Below are positions 14,042-23,108 of a DNA stretch of 30,015 bases, piece after piece. Position numbers and translations under genes: made by a program. Numbering within the stretch: position 1 is the stretch's first letter; each line of letters opens with the position of its first letter. The notes beneath the pieces are model-generated. The model saw only the letters and a program-made list of their open reading frames with translations. It did no database searches and had not been told where the DNA came from. The stretch is taken from positions 1-30,015 of IMG/VR virus record IMGVR_UViG_3300046011_000090. One strand, given 5' to 3'. The DNA is from a virus.

Positions 14042-15475
14042 ATGCCTACACAAAGAATACAACTAGGTGAGTGGATGCCTGACCAATCAGGTATTACTGG
14101 CGCATTGACTAACGCTAAGAATGTGGTTTCTCAAGCCGTTGGCTACGGCCCATTCCCTACGGCTGTAGCACTTTCTGCTTCTGCTGCCGAAGACTTAGTT
14201 TCTTTATACGCTGCCAAGAATCCAGACTCTACGACTCAGTTGTTTACTTCTGGTGCTACCAAGATTTATACAGTAAGTGGTGTGGGTGCGTTGACTCAAG
14301 TTAAAACAGGCATGACCACAGGGATTGACGATAAGGTTCGCTTTACTCAGTTTGGTAAAACAGTTATTACGACTAACAATGCTGATGTATTGCAAGCATG
14401 GACGCTAGGAACATCTACGTCTTTTGCTAATTTATCTGCATCTGCACCGATAGCTAAGTACATTACTGTTGTGCGTGACTTTGTGGTTTGCGCTAATACG
14501 TTTGAGACAACGCAACAGCAGTATCGTGTTAGATGGTCAGCTATCAATAATGAAACTGATTGGGTAGAGGATGTAAACACTCAGTCTGACTACCAAGATA
14601 TTCCTGATGGTGGACAGATTGTAGGAATCCGTGGTGGTGAGTTTGGTTTGGTATTCTTAGAAAGAGCCATTAGCCGAATGACCTATGTAGGCACTCCGTT
14701 CATATTCCAGTTTGATAATATCTCTCGCAACAAAGGCTGCATGATTGCTGGCTCTATTGCTCAGTACCAAGGGATTACATTCTTCCTATCGGACGATGGT
14801 TTCTATATGTGCGATGGTCAGCAAGTCATTCCAATTGGTAGTGAGAAAGTTGACCGATTCTTTATTGATGACGCATCAGAATCTGACTACAACTCTATGT
14901 CTTCTGCTGTTGACCCAATTCGTAAGCTGGTGATTTGGAACTATGTAGCTACAGATGGGAATCGTAAACTAATCATTTACAACTTTGCCACAAAGAAGTG
15001 GACTTATGCAGATGCTGGAACAGATTACTTATCTGAAGCATCCTCAACTGCTGTAACGCTTGAGCAATTAGATAGTATTAACGCATCTATTGACGCATTA
15101 ACAACAAGTCTTGACTCTCGTCTTTATGTTGGCGGTAAATACTTCCTTGGCGGTACGCTAGGCGCAAAGGTTTACACCTACACAGGCTCTAGTGCAGTTG
15201 GGCAAATTGCTACTGGTGACATTGATTTAGGTGGTCAGTCTGTTGTTACTTTGGCTCGTCCACAAGTGGATAGCGGTTCAGCAACGATTGCTGTAGCTTC
15301 TAGGCAACTGTTAAGCCAAGATGTTACCTTTGGGACTCCAGTAGCTGCCGACTCAGAGAACAGGGTTTCTTTGCGTAGTTCTGGTAGATACCACAGGCTT
15401 CAGTTAACTCCTACTGGTAACTGGACTAATGCTGTGGCTATTGATGTGGATGTAACTGGTCAGGGTGTGCGCTGA
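14042..15475 (+). CDS. tail hub/nozzle protein (P22 gp10-like)
   Basis: 477 residues from ATG 14042, 1 base after the adaptor stop. The start MPTQRIQLGEWMPDQSG is characteristic; the in-frame extension to 13985 would overlap the adaptor by 56 bases and is not favoured. The protein is beta-rich, with repeated strands of propeller-like spacing (KYITVVRDFVVCANTF, IRGGEFGLVFLERAIS, GITFFLSDDGFYMCDG). This fits the packaged-DNA stabilisation or tail-hub proteins that plug the portal. The exact name varies between phage groups. Confidence 0.7.
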   Translation: MPTQRIQLGEWMPDQSGITGALTNAKNVVSQAVGYGPFPTAVALSASAAEDLVSLYAAKNPDSTTQLFTSGATKIYTVSGVGALTQVKTGMTTGIDDKVRFTQFGKTVITTNNADVLQAWTLGTSTSFANLSASAPIAKYITVVRDFVVCANTFETTQQQYRVRWSAINNETDWVEDVNTQSDYQDIPDGGQIVGIRGGEFGLVFLERAISRMTYVGTPFIFQFDNISRNKGCMIAGSIAQYQGITFFLSDDGFYMCDGQQVIPIGSEKVDRFFIDDASESDYNSMSSAVDPIRKLVIWNYVATDGNRKLIIYNFATKKWTYADAGTDYLSEASSTAVTLEQLDSINASIDALTTSLDSRLYVGGKYFLGGTLGAKVYTYTGSSAVGQIATGDIDLGGQSVVTLARPQVDSGSATIAVASRQLLSQDVTFGTPVAADSENRVSLRSSGRYHRLQLTPTGNWTNAVAIDVDVTGQGVR

Positions 15476-16260
15476 TGTTCAGAAGCCTACCTGCTTTTGG
15501 TGGTGACCAGAGGGCTGTGGCTGAAGTTGTCCGTGGCATCATGGACGGAAAGACCAATAACACAGGTACTTTGACTCTGGCAACTGGTGGTGCTTTAACT
15601 ACCACTTTGACAGACCGAAGGATAGGCCCAGACAGCGTTATCATTTTTGTCCCTGCCTCTGCTGCTGCTTTTGCTGATTCTGCGCCTTATGGGGCTTTTC
15701 AAGACGGAACAGACCAGACTGCTGCTAGTACGACTGTTGCTTATCCTATTACCTTTGATACAACCGACTTCTCTAATGGAATTACGTTATCAAATAGTTC
15801 AAGATTAAACGTAAAAAACGCAGGACTCTACAATTTACAGTTTTCCATTCAACTAAAAAACACCACAAACGATGGTCAAGATGTGGATATTTGGTTTCGC
15901 AAGAATGGCACAAACATTGCAAACTCAAACAGCAGATTTCACTTGGTAGCAAGAAAAGGCTCTGGTGACCCTAGCCATATCATTGCTGCATTGAATTTTT
16001 TTGTTGACATGGCTGCTAATGATTACGTTGAGATTGTGTGGAGAACTGAAAATACTGGTGTAAGTATTGAGCATTTTGGGACAAGCACAAGCCCGACAAG
16101 ACCTGCTGTGCCATCAGTCATAGCTACTATGAATTTAGTAGGCGGTGGTGCTACTTTTAATGGTATTTACGCTAGTTCCCAAGGACAGGGTACTGCTACG
16201 ATTACCCACTTTGCCAATTCAACTGCAAATAAGACATATCGGTATGCAATTATTGGTTGA
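15475..16260 (+). CDS. virion appendage protein with inserted C1q/TNF-like jelly roll
   Basis: 261 residues. Residues 1-68 (GGDQRAVAEVVRGIMDGKTN, TLTDRRIGPDSVIIFVP) and 226-261 (GTATITHFANSTANKTYRYA) look like the two ends of a phage protein that normally runs about 95-100 residues without interruption. Between them, about 69-223, is a beta-rich domain with NAGLYNLQFSIQLKN, VDIWFRKNGTNIANS and NDYVEIVWR, resembling C1q/TNF-type trimeric jelly rolls. The start overlaps the hub stop by 1 base. It may be a decoration or appendage that binds the host surface. Domain assignment is by pattern. Confidence 0.6.
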   Translation: MFRSLPAFGGDQRAVAEVVRGIMDGKTNNTGTLTLATGGALTTTLTDRRIGPDSVIIFVPASAAAFADSAPYGAFQDGTDQTAASTTVAYPITFDTTDFSNGITLSNSSRLNVKNAGLYNLQFSIQLKNTTNDGQDVDIWFRKNGTNIANSNSRFHLVARKGSGDPSHIIAALNFFVDMAANDYVEIVWRTENTGVSIEHFGTSTSPTRPAVPSVIATMNLVGGGATFNGIYASSQGQGTATITHFANSTANKTYRYAIIG

Positions 16261-16311
16261 TTTTAATAATTTATGTATAATGGATTCCGTGGATGACCCA
16301 TCTTGGAATCC
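16253..16311 (+). promoter_or_regulatory. candidate promoter and bipartite inverted repeat
   Basis: TATAAT (16276-16281) is a perfect -10, with TTGGTT (16253-16258) exactly 17 bases upstream as a partial -35. Immediately after it, GGATTCC (16282-16288) pairs with GGAATCC (16305-16311), with an inner GATG (16292-16295)/CATC (16299-16302) stem. Since transcription would begin near 16288, the palindrome fits better as a DNA operator, or as a hairpin in read-through transcripts. The leader then carries CTAGGAG before ATG 16331. Confidence 0.5.
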
Positions 16312-16330
16312 GAAACTCTAGGAGTAAAAG

Positions 16331-17218
16331 ATGGCTACTACTACCACTCAAACTGTTGACCCTGCAATTCTTCCATATTTAACGTATGGTTTGCAACAGG
16401 GTGCTGGTCTATATCAGGGCGGTGGCCCACAATACTACACAGGCGAAACCTTTGTAGCACCATCCCAAACCACACAAGCTGGTCTTCAAGCAATGGAGAC
16501 TCGTGCTTTGGCAGGTAGTCCTTTAACTGGACTTGCTCAACAACAGGTGCAGGGAACTTTGGGTGGTGCTTATCTAGGTGGAAACCCTTTCTTTCAAGGT
16601 GCATTTGCGCCAGCAGCACAAGCTGCTAAGACTCAGTTTGATACAAGCCTATCTGATATTGCATCTAAGTCTAGCCTAGCAGGGCGTTATGGCTCTGGTG
16701 CTATGGGTAACCTACAGAATCGTGCTACAGGTCAGTATGCTCAAGCATTGACTAACACAGCAGGTCAACTGGCTTACCAGAACTACGAGGCAGAGCGTCA
16801 GCGTCAGCAACAAGCTATTGGGGCTGCGCCTCAGTTAGCTATGGCTGACTACCAAGATATTAACCAGTTGCTACAAGCTGGTCAGTTGCGTGAAGGTTAC
16901 CAAGGTCAACAGTTGGGTGCTGACATTCAGCGTTTCAACTTCTTGCAAAACCAGCCACAACAGAACTTGCAAAACTATATGTCATTGGTATATGGCAACC
17001 CATTAGGACGAGTAGGTTCGACTACCGCATCTGGTGCTGCTGATACTTCTGCGTTCCAGAAGGTATTGGGTACTGCTGCCGTTGGTGCTGGTGTTTATAA
17101 GAATCTAGGTTCTCCTAACTTAAGTTGGTTAAACCCATTTGGTTCTTCACCAACAAACACAAACATGGGAACTATTGATACTAATTACCCTGCTCTTGGC
17201 ACTAACTGGTGGGATTGA
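16331..17218 (+). CDS. ejection-type internal virion protein (295 residues)
   Basis: The N-terminus (PAILPYLTYGLQQGAGLYQ, then PQYYTGETFVAPSQTTQAGL) is a widespread signature of an uncharacterised family located with internal virion proteins of podo- and siphoviruses. The middle is Ala/Gln-rich helix (GQLAYQNYEAERQRQQQAIG) and the tail is Gly/Asn/Ser-rich. It is the first of three such genes behind the candidate promoter at 16253. A role in DNA delivery is inferred from position. Confidence 0.7.
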   Translation: MATTTTQTVDPAILPYLTYGLQQGAGLYQGGGPQYYTGETFVAPSQTTQAGLQAMETRALAGSPLTGLAQQQVQGTLGGAYLGGNPFFQGAFAPAAQAAKTQFDTSLSDIASKSSLAGRYGSGAMGNLQNRATGQYAQALTNTAGQLAYQNYEAERQRQQQAIGAAPQLAMADYQDINQLLQAGQLREGYQGQQLGADIQRFNFLQNQPQQNLQNYMSLVYGNPLGRVGSTTASGAADTSAFQKVLGTAAVGAGVYKNLGSPNLSWLNPFGSSPTNTNMGTIDTNYPALGTNWWD

Positions 17219-17220
17219 AC

Positions 17221-18486
17221 ATGGCTGGACTATTAGACATTTTTGGGACTAGCGGTGCAGACACAATGGGTCTGTTGGGTATGTCACCTGCTGACATTGC
17301 TCGTAATCGTGAAGACGCACAAGCACAAGCCCTCTACGCATTAGCTGGCAGACTATTCCAAGGTGGAAACACAGGTCAGTCTATTGTTGAAGGATTACAA
17401 CGTGGTCAGCAAGCCTACAAAGGCGGTATGCAAGACACATTGCAAAGCCAGTTACAGAATGTCCAATTGGCTGACATGATTCGGAAGCGTAAGTTAGAAC
17501 AACAACAACTAGCTGAACAACAACGAATTCAAGGTGTTATTCAAGGTGCTGTAACCAAGCCTCAAGAAATTTATGGCGAAGACATAATGGGTCAGCAAGT
17601 AGGCGAAGGCATGACTGCTGGTGGCTTTGATTTGCAAAAAGCAATACCTCAGTTAATGGGTTCTGCTGAAGGACGCAAAGCACTAGGCGAGTTAGTTGCA
17701 TCTCAGAAAGCAATGCAACCAGAGTACAAAGAAGTTAATGGTGCGCTTTATGAGATTTCTGCTGGTATGCCTCCTAAATTGGTTGCTGGTTCAAAGAAGC
17801 GTGATACTGTAACAGTTGGAAATGTTGTTCTTGATAAAGACGATATGCGTGTTCTTTATACCGCACCTGATGCACCTGCTGGCTCAATTAAAGAGTTCCA
17901 AGATTTTATGAAGTTGCCTAAAGACCAACAGGCAGCATATATTCAGTTACAAGAACAAAAACGCCCAAGCACAACAATCAATATGCCATCGGAAGGTGAG
18001 CGTAAATCAGCCGTTCTTGCAAGCAGATTGAATTTCAGCGTTGGACAAATGAATGAGGCTATCGGTGCTGACCCTAAAGCGGCTTTACCAAATACTGCGG
18101 CTGAAGTTGCTCGTTTTGTTTCACGAACAGACTTCTTGCCAAACAAGATTAACACAGAACAGCGTCAAATTGTTGAGGCAGCACAAGAGGATATTCTTGA
18201 TGCGGCTTTGACATTGGGAACTGGTGCAGCATATAGCCGTGAGCAGTTGGCTGGTTACAAAAAATCTTTCTTTCCACAAATGGGTGATAGTGCGGCAACA
18301 GTTAAAACAAAGCAAGAGCGTCTTACAAACTTGCTTAAATCTGCTGAGGTTGCATCTGGTCGTGCTGCAAAAGACATTACTGCACCAATACCTAAATTGC
18401 CAACTGCCCCTGCTACAAGTGGTGGATTGCCAAGTCAAGATGCTATTCAAGCAGAAATTGAAAGACGCAAAAAAGGCGGTGGATAA
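17221..18486 (+). CDS. putative ejection protein (421 residues)
   Basis: ATG 17221 lies 2 bases after the previous stop, with GGTGGG upstream; the TTG 17209 extension is disfavoured. Residues about 70-110 are Gln-rich helix (IRKRKLEQQQLAEQQRIQ). In the C-terminal half the segment AYSREQLAGYKKSFFPQMGDS (about 342-362) followed by basic helices resembles a motif of phage DNA-ejection and internal virion proteins. It ends KKGGG and its stop overlaps the next ATG (TAATG). Confidence 0.65.
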   Translation: MAGLLDIFGTSGADTMGLLGMSPADIARNREDAQAQALYALAGRLFQGGNTGQSIVEGLQRGQQAYKGGMQDTLQSQLQNVQLADMIRKRKLEQQQLAEQQRIQGVIQGAVTKPQEIYGEDIMGQQVGEGMTAGGFDLQKAIPQLMGSAEGRKALGELVASQKAMQPEYKEVNGALYEISAGMPPKLVAGSKKRDTVTVGNVVLDKDDMRVLYTAPDAPAGSIKEFQDFMKLPKDQQAAYIQLQEQKRPSTTINMPSEGERKSAVLASRLNFSVGQMNEAIGADPKAALPNTAAEVARFVSRTDFLPNKINTEQRQIVEAAQEDILDAALTLGTGAAYSREQLAGYKKSFFPQMGDSAATVKTKQERLTNLLKSAEVASGRAAKDITAPIPKLPTAPATSGGLPSQDAIQAEIERRKKGGG

Positions 18487-20048
18487 TGGACTTAACTCAA
18501 TTATCTGATAGTGACCTGTTGGCTTTGCAATCAGGAGACTTAACTAAAGTTTCCGATGCTGGTTTAGCTGTTCTTAATCAAGGTCAGCCTAAGTCTCCAA
18601 CACTTAGAGAATCATTTGAGCGTGGTGCTGGCTTAACTTATCGTTCTGTTGCGCCTACATTGGCTGGCGCACAGATTGGCTCGTATGGAGGCCCATTGGG
18701 TGCGCTTGTTGGCTCAATGGCTGTTCCTGCTGCTGATGCAGTCAATGCTCTATTAAATGTAATTGCTTCTCCATTTACTGAAAAGCGATTGATGCCAGCA
18801 TCTCAAGCTATTCAAAACTTGATGACTCGTTCTGGTGTACCTGCTGCGCCAGAAACACAAACACCAACTGAGCGAGTTGTTGGTGGTGGATTAGAGGCAA
18901 TGACAGGAGTAGCTAGGACTATTCCTGCATTGATTAAAGCATCTACAACTGCTGCATCTCCTGTGACTCGTGGAGTTACAGAACAACTTGCTGTAGCCCC
19001 TAAGACACAAGCGATTGTGACTCCTACGGCTGTTATGTCTGGTCAAACAGTTACAGAAGCTACTGGTAATCCTTTGTATGGCGCAGCTACTACATTGGCT
19101 ACAGGTACTGCTGGTAGTGTTAAGCGTCCTCAAAAACAAGAAGCATTATCTACTCAAGCACTAGACAGAATTGCAACAGACAGATATGACCAACTTCAAA
19201 GGTCTGGTGTTCAGTTAAAAACTGATGAGTTTGTTAATGCAATGGATGATATTGCCAAGGGTTTGAGGCAAGAAGGATATACGCCTAAAGCATTTCCAAA
19301 AGTTGCTGGTGCTATTGAAGAACTTACTTCTACTGCTCAACCTAAAGATTGGACTGAACTTCAAGCATTACGCAAGATGATTCGTTCTGGTCAAAAAAGT
19401 ATTGAGCCAGAAGAAAGACGGATGGCATCTATTCTTTTGGATGACTACGATAACTATCTGATGACTGTCCCTAAAGAATCAATTGCTTCTGGGGATATGA
19501 AAAACGCAGGTCAATTATGGTCAGAGGCTCGTAACGCTTATTCAAAAATGAAGAAGTCTGAAGTCTTTGAGGATATGCTTAACGAGGCAAAACTAGACAG
19601 AAGTAAATTTACTCAGTCTGGTGAAGAAAACTCACTTGCTAAACAATTGCGCCAACTTGCTAAGAATGACAAGAAAATGCGATTGTTTACTAAGACTGAA
19701 CAGGAAGCTATTGAGCAAGCTGCTAAAGGTGGTAGTGTTCAAAATATGTTGAAGTTCTTTGGACGCTTTGCACCTACTGGTGTTGTGCCAGTTGGTCTTA
19801 GTGTTGGAACTACAGCATTAGCACCTATGATTGGAATTCCTTTAACTATTGGTGCTGCTGGCTCTCGTGGATTAGCTACAAATATGCGTAGAGGTAGCGT
19901 GGAGGACTTGACTAACATGATGCGTACTGGTGGAGTTCCACAAACAATTGGTAGTCCATTTAGGGCTGTGACACCAACAACAGCTAGAGGTCTATTGTCT
20001 ATGGAAGACTTAGACGAAGAACAGCGTAATCTTTTGGGTATCCAATAA
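18486..20048 (+). CDS. putative ejection/internal virion protein (520 residues)
   Basis: It starts MDLTQLSDSDLLALQSGDLT, a short N-terminal module (LSDxDLxAL-GDL-KVSDxGL) found at the head of many phage ejection and cell-entry proteins. Two Gly/Ala-rich amphipathic regions (about 45-85 and 430-470) could insert in membranes. The central charged helical region (about 220-400) looks structural. There is a 1-base overlap with the preceding gene. It would be packaged in the head and delivered with the DNA. Confidence 0.65.
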   Translation: MDLTQLSDSDLLALQSGDLTKVSDAGLAVLNQGQPKSPTLRESFERGAGLTYRSVAPTLAGAQIGSYGGPLGALVGSMAVPAADAVNALLNVIASPFTEKRLMPASQAIQNLMTRSGVPAAPETQTPTERVVGGGLEAMTGVARTIPALIKASTTAASPVTRGVTEQLAVAPKTQAIVTPTAVMSGQTVTEATGNPLYGAATTLATGTAGSVKRPQKQEALSTQALDRIATDRYDQLQRSGVQLKTDEFVNAMDDIAKGLRQEGYTPKAFPKVAGAIEELTSTAQPKDWTELQALRKMIRSGQKSIEPEERRMASILLDDYDNYLMTVPKESIASGDMKNAGQLWSEARNAYSKMKKSEVFEDMLNEAKLDRSKFTQSGEENSLAKQLRQLAKNDKKMRLFTKTEQEAIEQAAKGGSVQNMLKFFGRFAPTGVVPVGLSVGTTALAPMIGIPLTIGAAGSRGLATNMRRGSVEDLTNMMRTGGVPQTIGSPFRAVTPTTARGLLSMEDLDEEQRNLLGIQ

Positions 20049-20056
20049 GGACTAAC

Positions 20057-21790
20057 ATGGCAAAGACCAAGATTTCAGAATACAGCAGTACCGCTAATAA
20101 CAATACTGACATTAACAGTATTAACTTAGCGGAGGGTATGGCCCCATCTTTGGTCAACAATGCTATTCGTACATTGATGGCTCAGTTAAAGAACTTTCAA
20201 GATGGTTCTGCTGGTGACAATGTAACTGTAGGCGGTAACTTATCTGTTACTGGCACATCCACTCTGACAGGCACTTTAACGGCTACGGCTGGCGTGTCAG
20301 GCCCACTCACATCGTCTTCAGTTTCGATTACTGGTGGAACAATCAATGGTGCTGTAATCGGTGGCTCATCTGCCCAAGCAATCACAGGAACTAACGTAAC
20401 GGCTACTGTAGGCTTTACAGGCCCATTGACAGGCGCAGTTACTGGTAACACCACAGGAACACACACAGGTGCTGTAACAGGTAATGTCACAGGTAACCTG
20501 ACAGGCAATGTCACAGGTAACGTAACTGCTGCATCTGGAACTTCTACATTCAACAACGTAACCATCTCTGGTTCGTTGGATATGGATAGTGGTACATCTG
20601 CAACCATTACAGGCTTGGCTAACCCTGTAAACGATTCTGACGCTGCCAACAAGGGTTATGTAGATGCACTAGCCCAAGGTATTGATGCCAAAGCCTCTGT
20701 GATTGCAGCTACTACTGCAAACATTACGTTGTCTGGCGCACAAACCATTGATGGCATTTCGATTGTTGCTGGTAACCGAGTATTGGTTAAAGACCAGACG
20801 CTACCTGCTAACAATGGTATCTACTTGTGTGCCTCTGGTTCATGGACTAGAACAACAGATGCAGATACTTATGCTGAACTGGTAGCTGCTTTTACTTTTG
20901 TAGAGCAAGGCACACAAGCTAACAACGGATACATCTCAACGATTACTGCTGGCGGTACTTTAGGAACTACGCCAATTACCTTTGCTCAATTCTCTGGCGC
21001 AGGTCAGATTACAGCAGGTGATGGTCTTACAAAGACAGGTAACACACTCAATGTAGGAACAGCATCCTCTGGGCGTATTGTTGTTAACTCAGACAATATC
21101 GACTTGGCGACTTCTGGTGTAACTGCTGGAACTTATAAGTCTGTAACTGCTGACGCTTATGGACGCATTACAGCAGGTACGAATCCTACTACCTTGAGTG
21201 GTTTTGGTATTGCAGACGCTTACACAATTGCCCAGATTGATACCCTGTTTGGTTCTACAACTTCTGCTGCTACAAGTGCTGCTGCTGCTGCTACTTCTGC
21301 CTCAAACGCTTCTACGAGTGCATCAAATGCCTCTACAAGCGCAGGTAATGCCTCTACGAGTGCTACGGCTGCTGCTGCTAGTGCTACCAGCGCATCTAAC
21401 ACTTATGACCAGTTTGATGACAGATATTTAGGTTCTAAGTCTAGCGCACCATCTGTTGATAATGATGGTAACGCTTTGCTAACAGGTGCTTTGTACTGGA
21501 ACACATCCACTAATAACTTGTTTATTTGGACAGGTTCAACATGGACTAGCGCAGCTTTTACTGCTAGTGGTTTTGCTACTTTGACAGGCACAGAAACCCT
21601 GACAAACAAGACCCTGACAGCACCAGTATTGACGACACCAAATATCACTACTGGATTATTGGTGGCAGGGTCTGCTGGCACAGCAGGTCAAGCACTTCTT
21701 TCTGGTGGTTCTGGTGCAGCACCTACTTGGGGTACTGCTGGTGTTTCAACAGGTAAATCTATTGCATTAGCAATGCTCTTTGGCTATTAA
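20057..21790 (+). CDS. tail fibre protein
   Basis: 577 residues. The N-terminus (MAKTKISEYSSTANNNTDIN, then INLAEGMAPSLVNNAIRTLM) is the conserved virion-attachment segment of many podovirus and uncultured-phage fibres. A glycine/threonine repeat region (VTGNVTGNLTGNVTGNV, about 126-157) and an Ala/Ser/Thr repeat region (about 402-449) form the shaft. A C-terminal TLTGTETLTNKTLTAPVLTT tip motif is followed by GKSIALAMLFGY. It binds the host surface as a trimer. The ribosome-binding site is AAGGA. Confidence 0.88.
   Translation: MAKTKISEYSSTANNNTDINSINLAEGMAPSLVNNAIRTLMAQLKNFQDGSAGDNVTVGGNLSVTGTSTLTGTLTATAGVSGPLTSSSVSITGGTINGAVIGGSSAQAITGTNVTATVGFTGPLTGAVTGNTTGTHTGAVTGNVTGNLTGNVTGNVTAASGTSTFNNVTISGSLDMDSGTSATITGLANPVNDSDAANKGYVDALAQGIDAKASVIAATTANITLSGAQTIDGISIVAGNRVLVKDQTLPANNGIYLCASGSWTRTTDADTYAELVAAFTFVEQGTQANNGYISTITAGGTLGTTPITFAQFSGAGQITAGDGLTKTGNTLNVGTASSGRIVVNSDNIDLATSGVTAGTYKSVTADAYGRITAGTNPTTLSGFGIADAYTIAQIDTLFGSTTSAATSAAAAATSASNASTSASNASTSAGNASTSATAAAASATSASNTYDQFDDRYLGSKSSAPSVDNDGNALLTGALYWNTSTNNLFIWTGSTWTSAAFTASGFATLTGTETLTNKTLTAPVLTTPNITTGLLVAGSAGTAGQALLSGGSGAAPTWGTAGVSTGKSIALAMLFGY
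20432..20526 (+). repeat. degenerate VTGN-coding tandem repeat in the fibre shaft
   Basis: Repeats of ACAGGTAAYGTC-like 12-mers encode TGN followed by V, L or T about six times. They give a regular beta or triple-stranded shaft segment and are a likely site of length variation by slippage. Confidence 0.7.
21260..21402 (+). repeat. Ala/Ser/Thr-coding repeats in the fibre
   Basis: Repeats of GCCTCTACGAGTGCA-like sequence encode SNASTSA units (five or more). They give a flexible or coiled linker before the C-terminal fibre domain. The region is rich in GCT/TCT codons and may vary in copy number among relatives. Confidence 0.65.
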
Positions 21791-21798
21791 GGAAATAT

Positions 21799-22170
21799 AT
21801 GGCAAATCCAAATATCGTAAATGTCACAAGTATTATCGGTAATACTTTATCGGTTGCTGTTGGCACAAGTGCTACACAACTAGCATCAAACGCTGCATCA
21901 AGCAATAAAGTATTTAAGATTAACTCAATCTTGATTGCAAACATTGATGGAACATCAGCAGCCGATATAACAGTCAATATTTATTCGGCAGCTTCTTTAG
22001 GCGGTACAGCTTCTGCTATCGCCTCTACTATCTCTGTGCCATCAGATGCATCATTGGTTGTAAGTGATAAATCAACAGCATTTTATTTGCTAGAGAATCA
22101 ATCAATCGGTGCAATTGCTAGTGCTGCTGGCGACTTGGTTGCTACGATTAGTTTTGAAGAAATCACATAA
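21799..22170 (+). CDS. small tail-region structural protein (123 residues)
   Basis: It begins MANPNIVNVTSIIGNTLSVA, and the middle is beta-rich (KVFKINSILIANIDGTSAAD, ITVNIYSAASLGG), ending TISFEEIT. This short all-beta pattern is common for proteins encoded directly after phage tail fibres. It could be a fibre-associated cap or decoration. The ribosome-binding site AAGGA is present. Family known only as hypothetical. Confidence 0.65.
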   Translation: MANPNIVNVTSIIGNTLSVAVGTSATQLASNAASSNKVFKINSILIANIDGTSAADITVNIYSAASLGGTASAIASTISVPSDASLVVSDKSTAFYLLENQSIGAIASAAGDLVATISFEEIT

Positions 22171-22179
22171 GGACTTCTT

Positions 22180-23100
22180 ATGTCAAATCGTTATTTAGGT
22201 GGATTCATCTCAGCGACTTATAACCCGCTATTAGTTCCTAATGCGCCTACCATTGGTACGGCAAGCCCTGTCTCTGCTACATCCTTGTCAATTGCTTTTA
22301 CAGCCCCAAGTAATGTGGGTGGTAGTGCAATCACGAGTTATACCGCTATAGCCAAAAGAACATCTGATGGTGTTTTGTTCACCGCTTCTGGTGCGTCTTC
22401 ACCAATTACTGTTACAGGTCTGACTGCGGTTGCGTTTACTGTGACTGTAGTTGCGGTAAATGCGTATGGGCCAAGCACACCAAGTGCGGCTAGTAATTCT
22501 GTAACACCTGCTTTGCCTATTGGTTCTGCTTATGAAGGTGGCTTCTATGCAGGACAAATCTCAACTGCTGGTAACGGGATTGCAGATTACAACCTAGTTG
22601 TTGGGCCCGTGGCTTCTGCGCAAAACACTTCAGTACAATGGAAAACTACACAAACCGATACAGCAGGAACTTCATCAGTTATTGATGGCCCCACCAATAG
22701 CGCAAACATGAATAACGCTAGCCATCCAGCGGCGCAGTTCTGTGAAGGCTTAACTATTGGCGGCTTTAGCGATTGGTATATGCCAGCAAAAAATGAACTT
22801 GAAGTTTGTTATTTTAACCTAAAGCCATCGACTAACAATAACGATACATCATCTGGAACAAATACTAACGCTGTGCCTAGTAGAGGTAGTAATTACACAA
22901 CAGGTAATCCAGCACAAACTACCGCTTCGGCATTTATTTTTTCTACTGGCGCAGAAGCGTTCATAGCAAATCTTTATTGGTCTAGTACTGGAGTGCCTAT
23001 AAAATACGCATGGTCGCAGGCTTTTAATATCGGAAGTCAAGGCTATGGCTATAAGAACAGCTCTTACCGAGTTCGTGCCATCCGCCGTGTAGCAGTCTAA
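22180..23100 (+). CDS. FN3 plus DUF1566/C-type-lectin-like receptor-binding protein, copy 1
   Basis: 306 residues. About 18-110 form a fibronectin type III domain (APTIGTASPVSATSLSIAFT, then ITVTGLTAVAFTVTVVAVNA). About 113-306 resemble DUF1566/C-type-lectin-fold domains: GGFSDWYMPAKNELEV, YWSST, and a C-terminal VRAIRRVAV. This fold presents variable loops in phage and bacterial receptor-binding proteins. The next gene is a paralogue. In the last 42 residues the two copies align without gaps and differ in an alternating pattern. The ribosome-binding site is AAGGA. It probably sits on the tail and binds the host. Confidence 0.75.
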   Translation: MSNRYLGGFISATYNPLLVPNAPTIGTASPVSATSLSIAFTAPSNVGGSAITSYTAIAKRTSDGVLFTASGASSPITVTGLTAVAFTVTVVAVNAYGPSTPSAASNSVTPALPIGSAYEGGFYAGQISTAGNGIADYNLVVGPVASAQNTSVQWKTTQTDTAGTSSVIDGPTNSANMNNASHPAAQFCEGLTIGGFSDWYMPAKNELEVCYFNLKPSTNNNDTSSGTNTNAVPSRGSNYTTGNPAQTTASAFIFSTGAEAFIANLYWSSTGVPIKYAWSQAFNIGSQGYGYKNSSYRVRAIRRVAV

Positions 23101-23108
23101 GGAAACAT

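Noticed and set aside
20197-20652. Long minus-strand reading frame (151 residues) opposite the tail fibre
   Set aside because: It mirrors the VTGN/Ala repeats, giving a low-complexity V/P/T-rich product, and no other minus-strand gene is supported. It is a shadow of the fibre gene.
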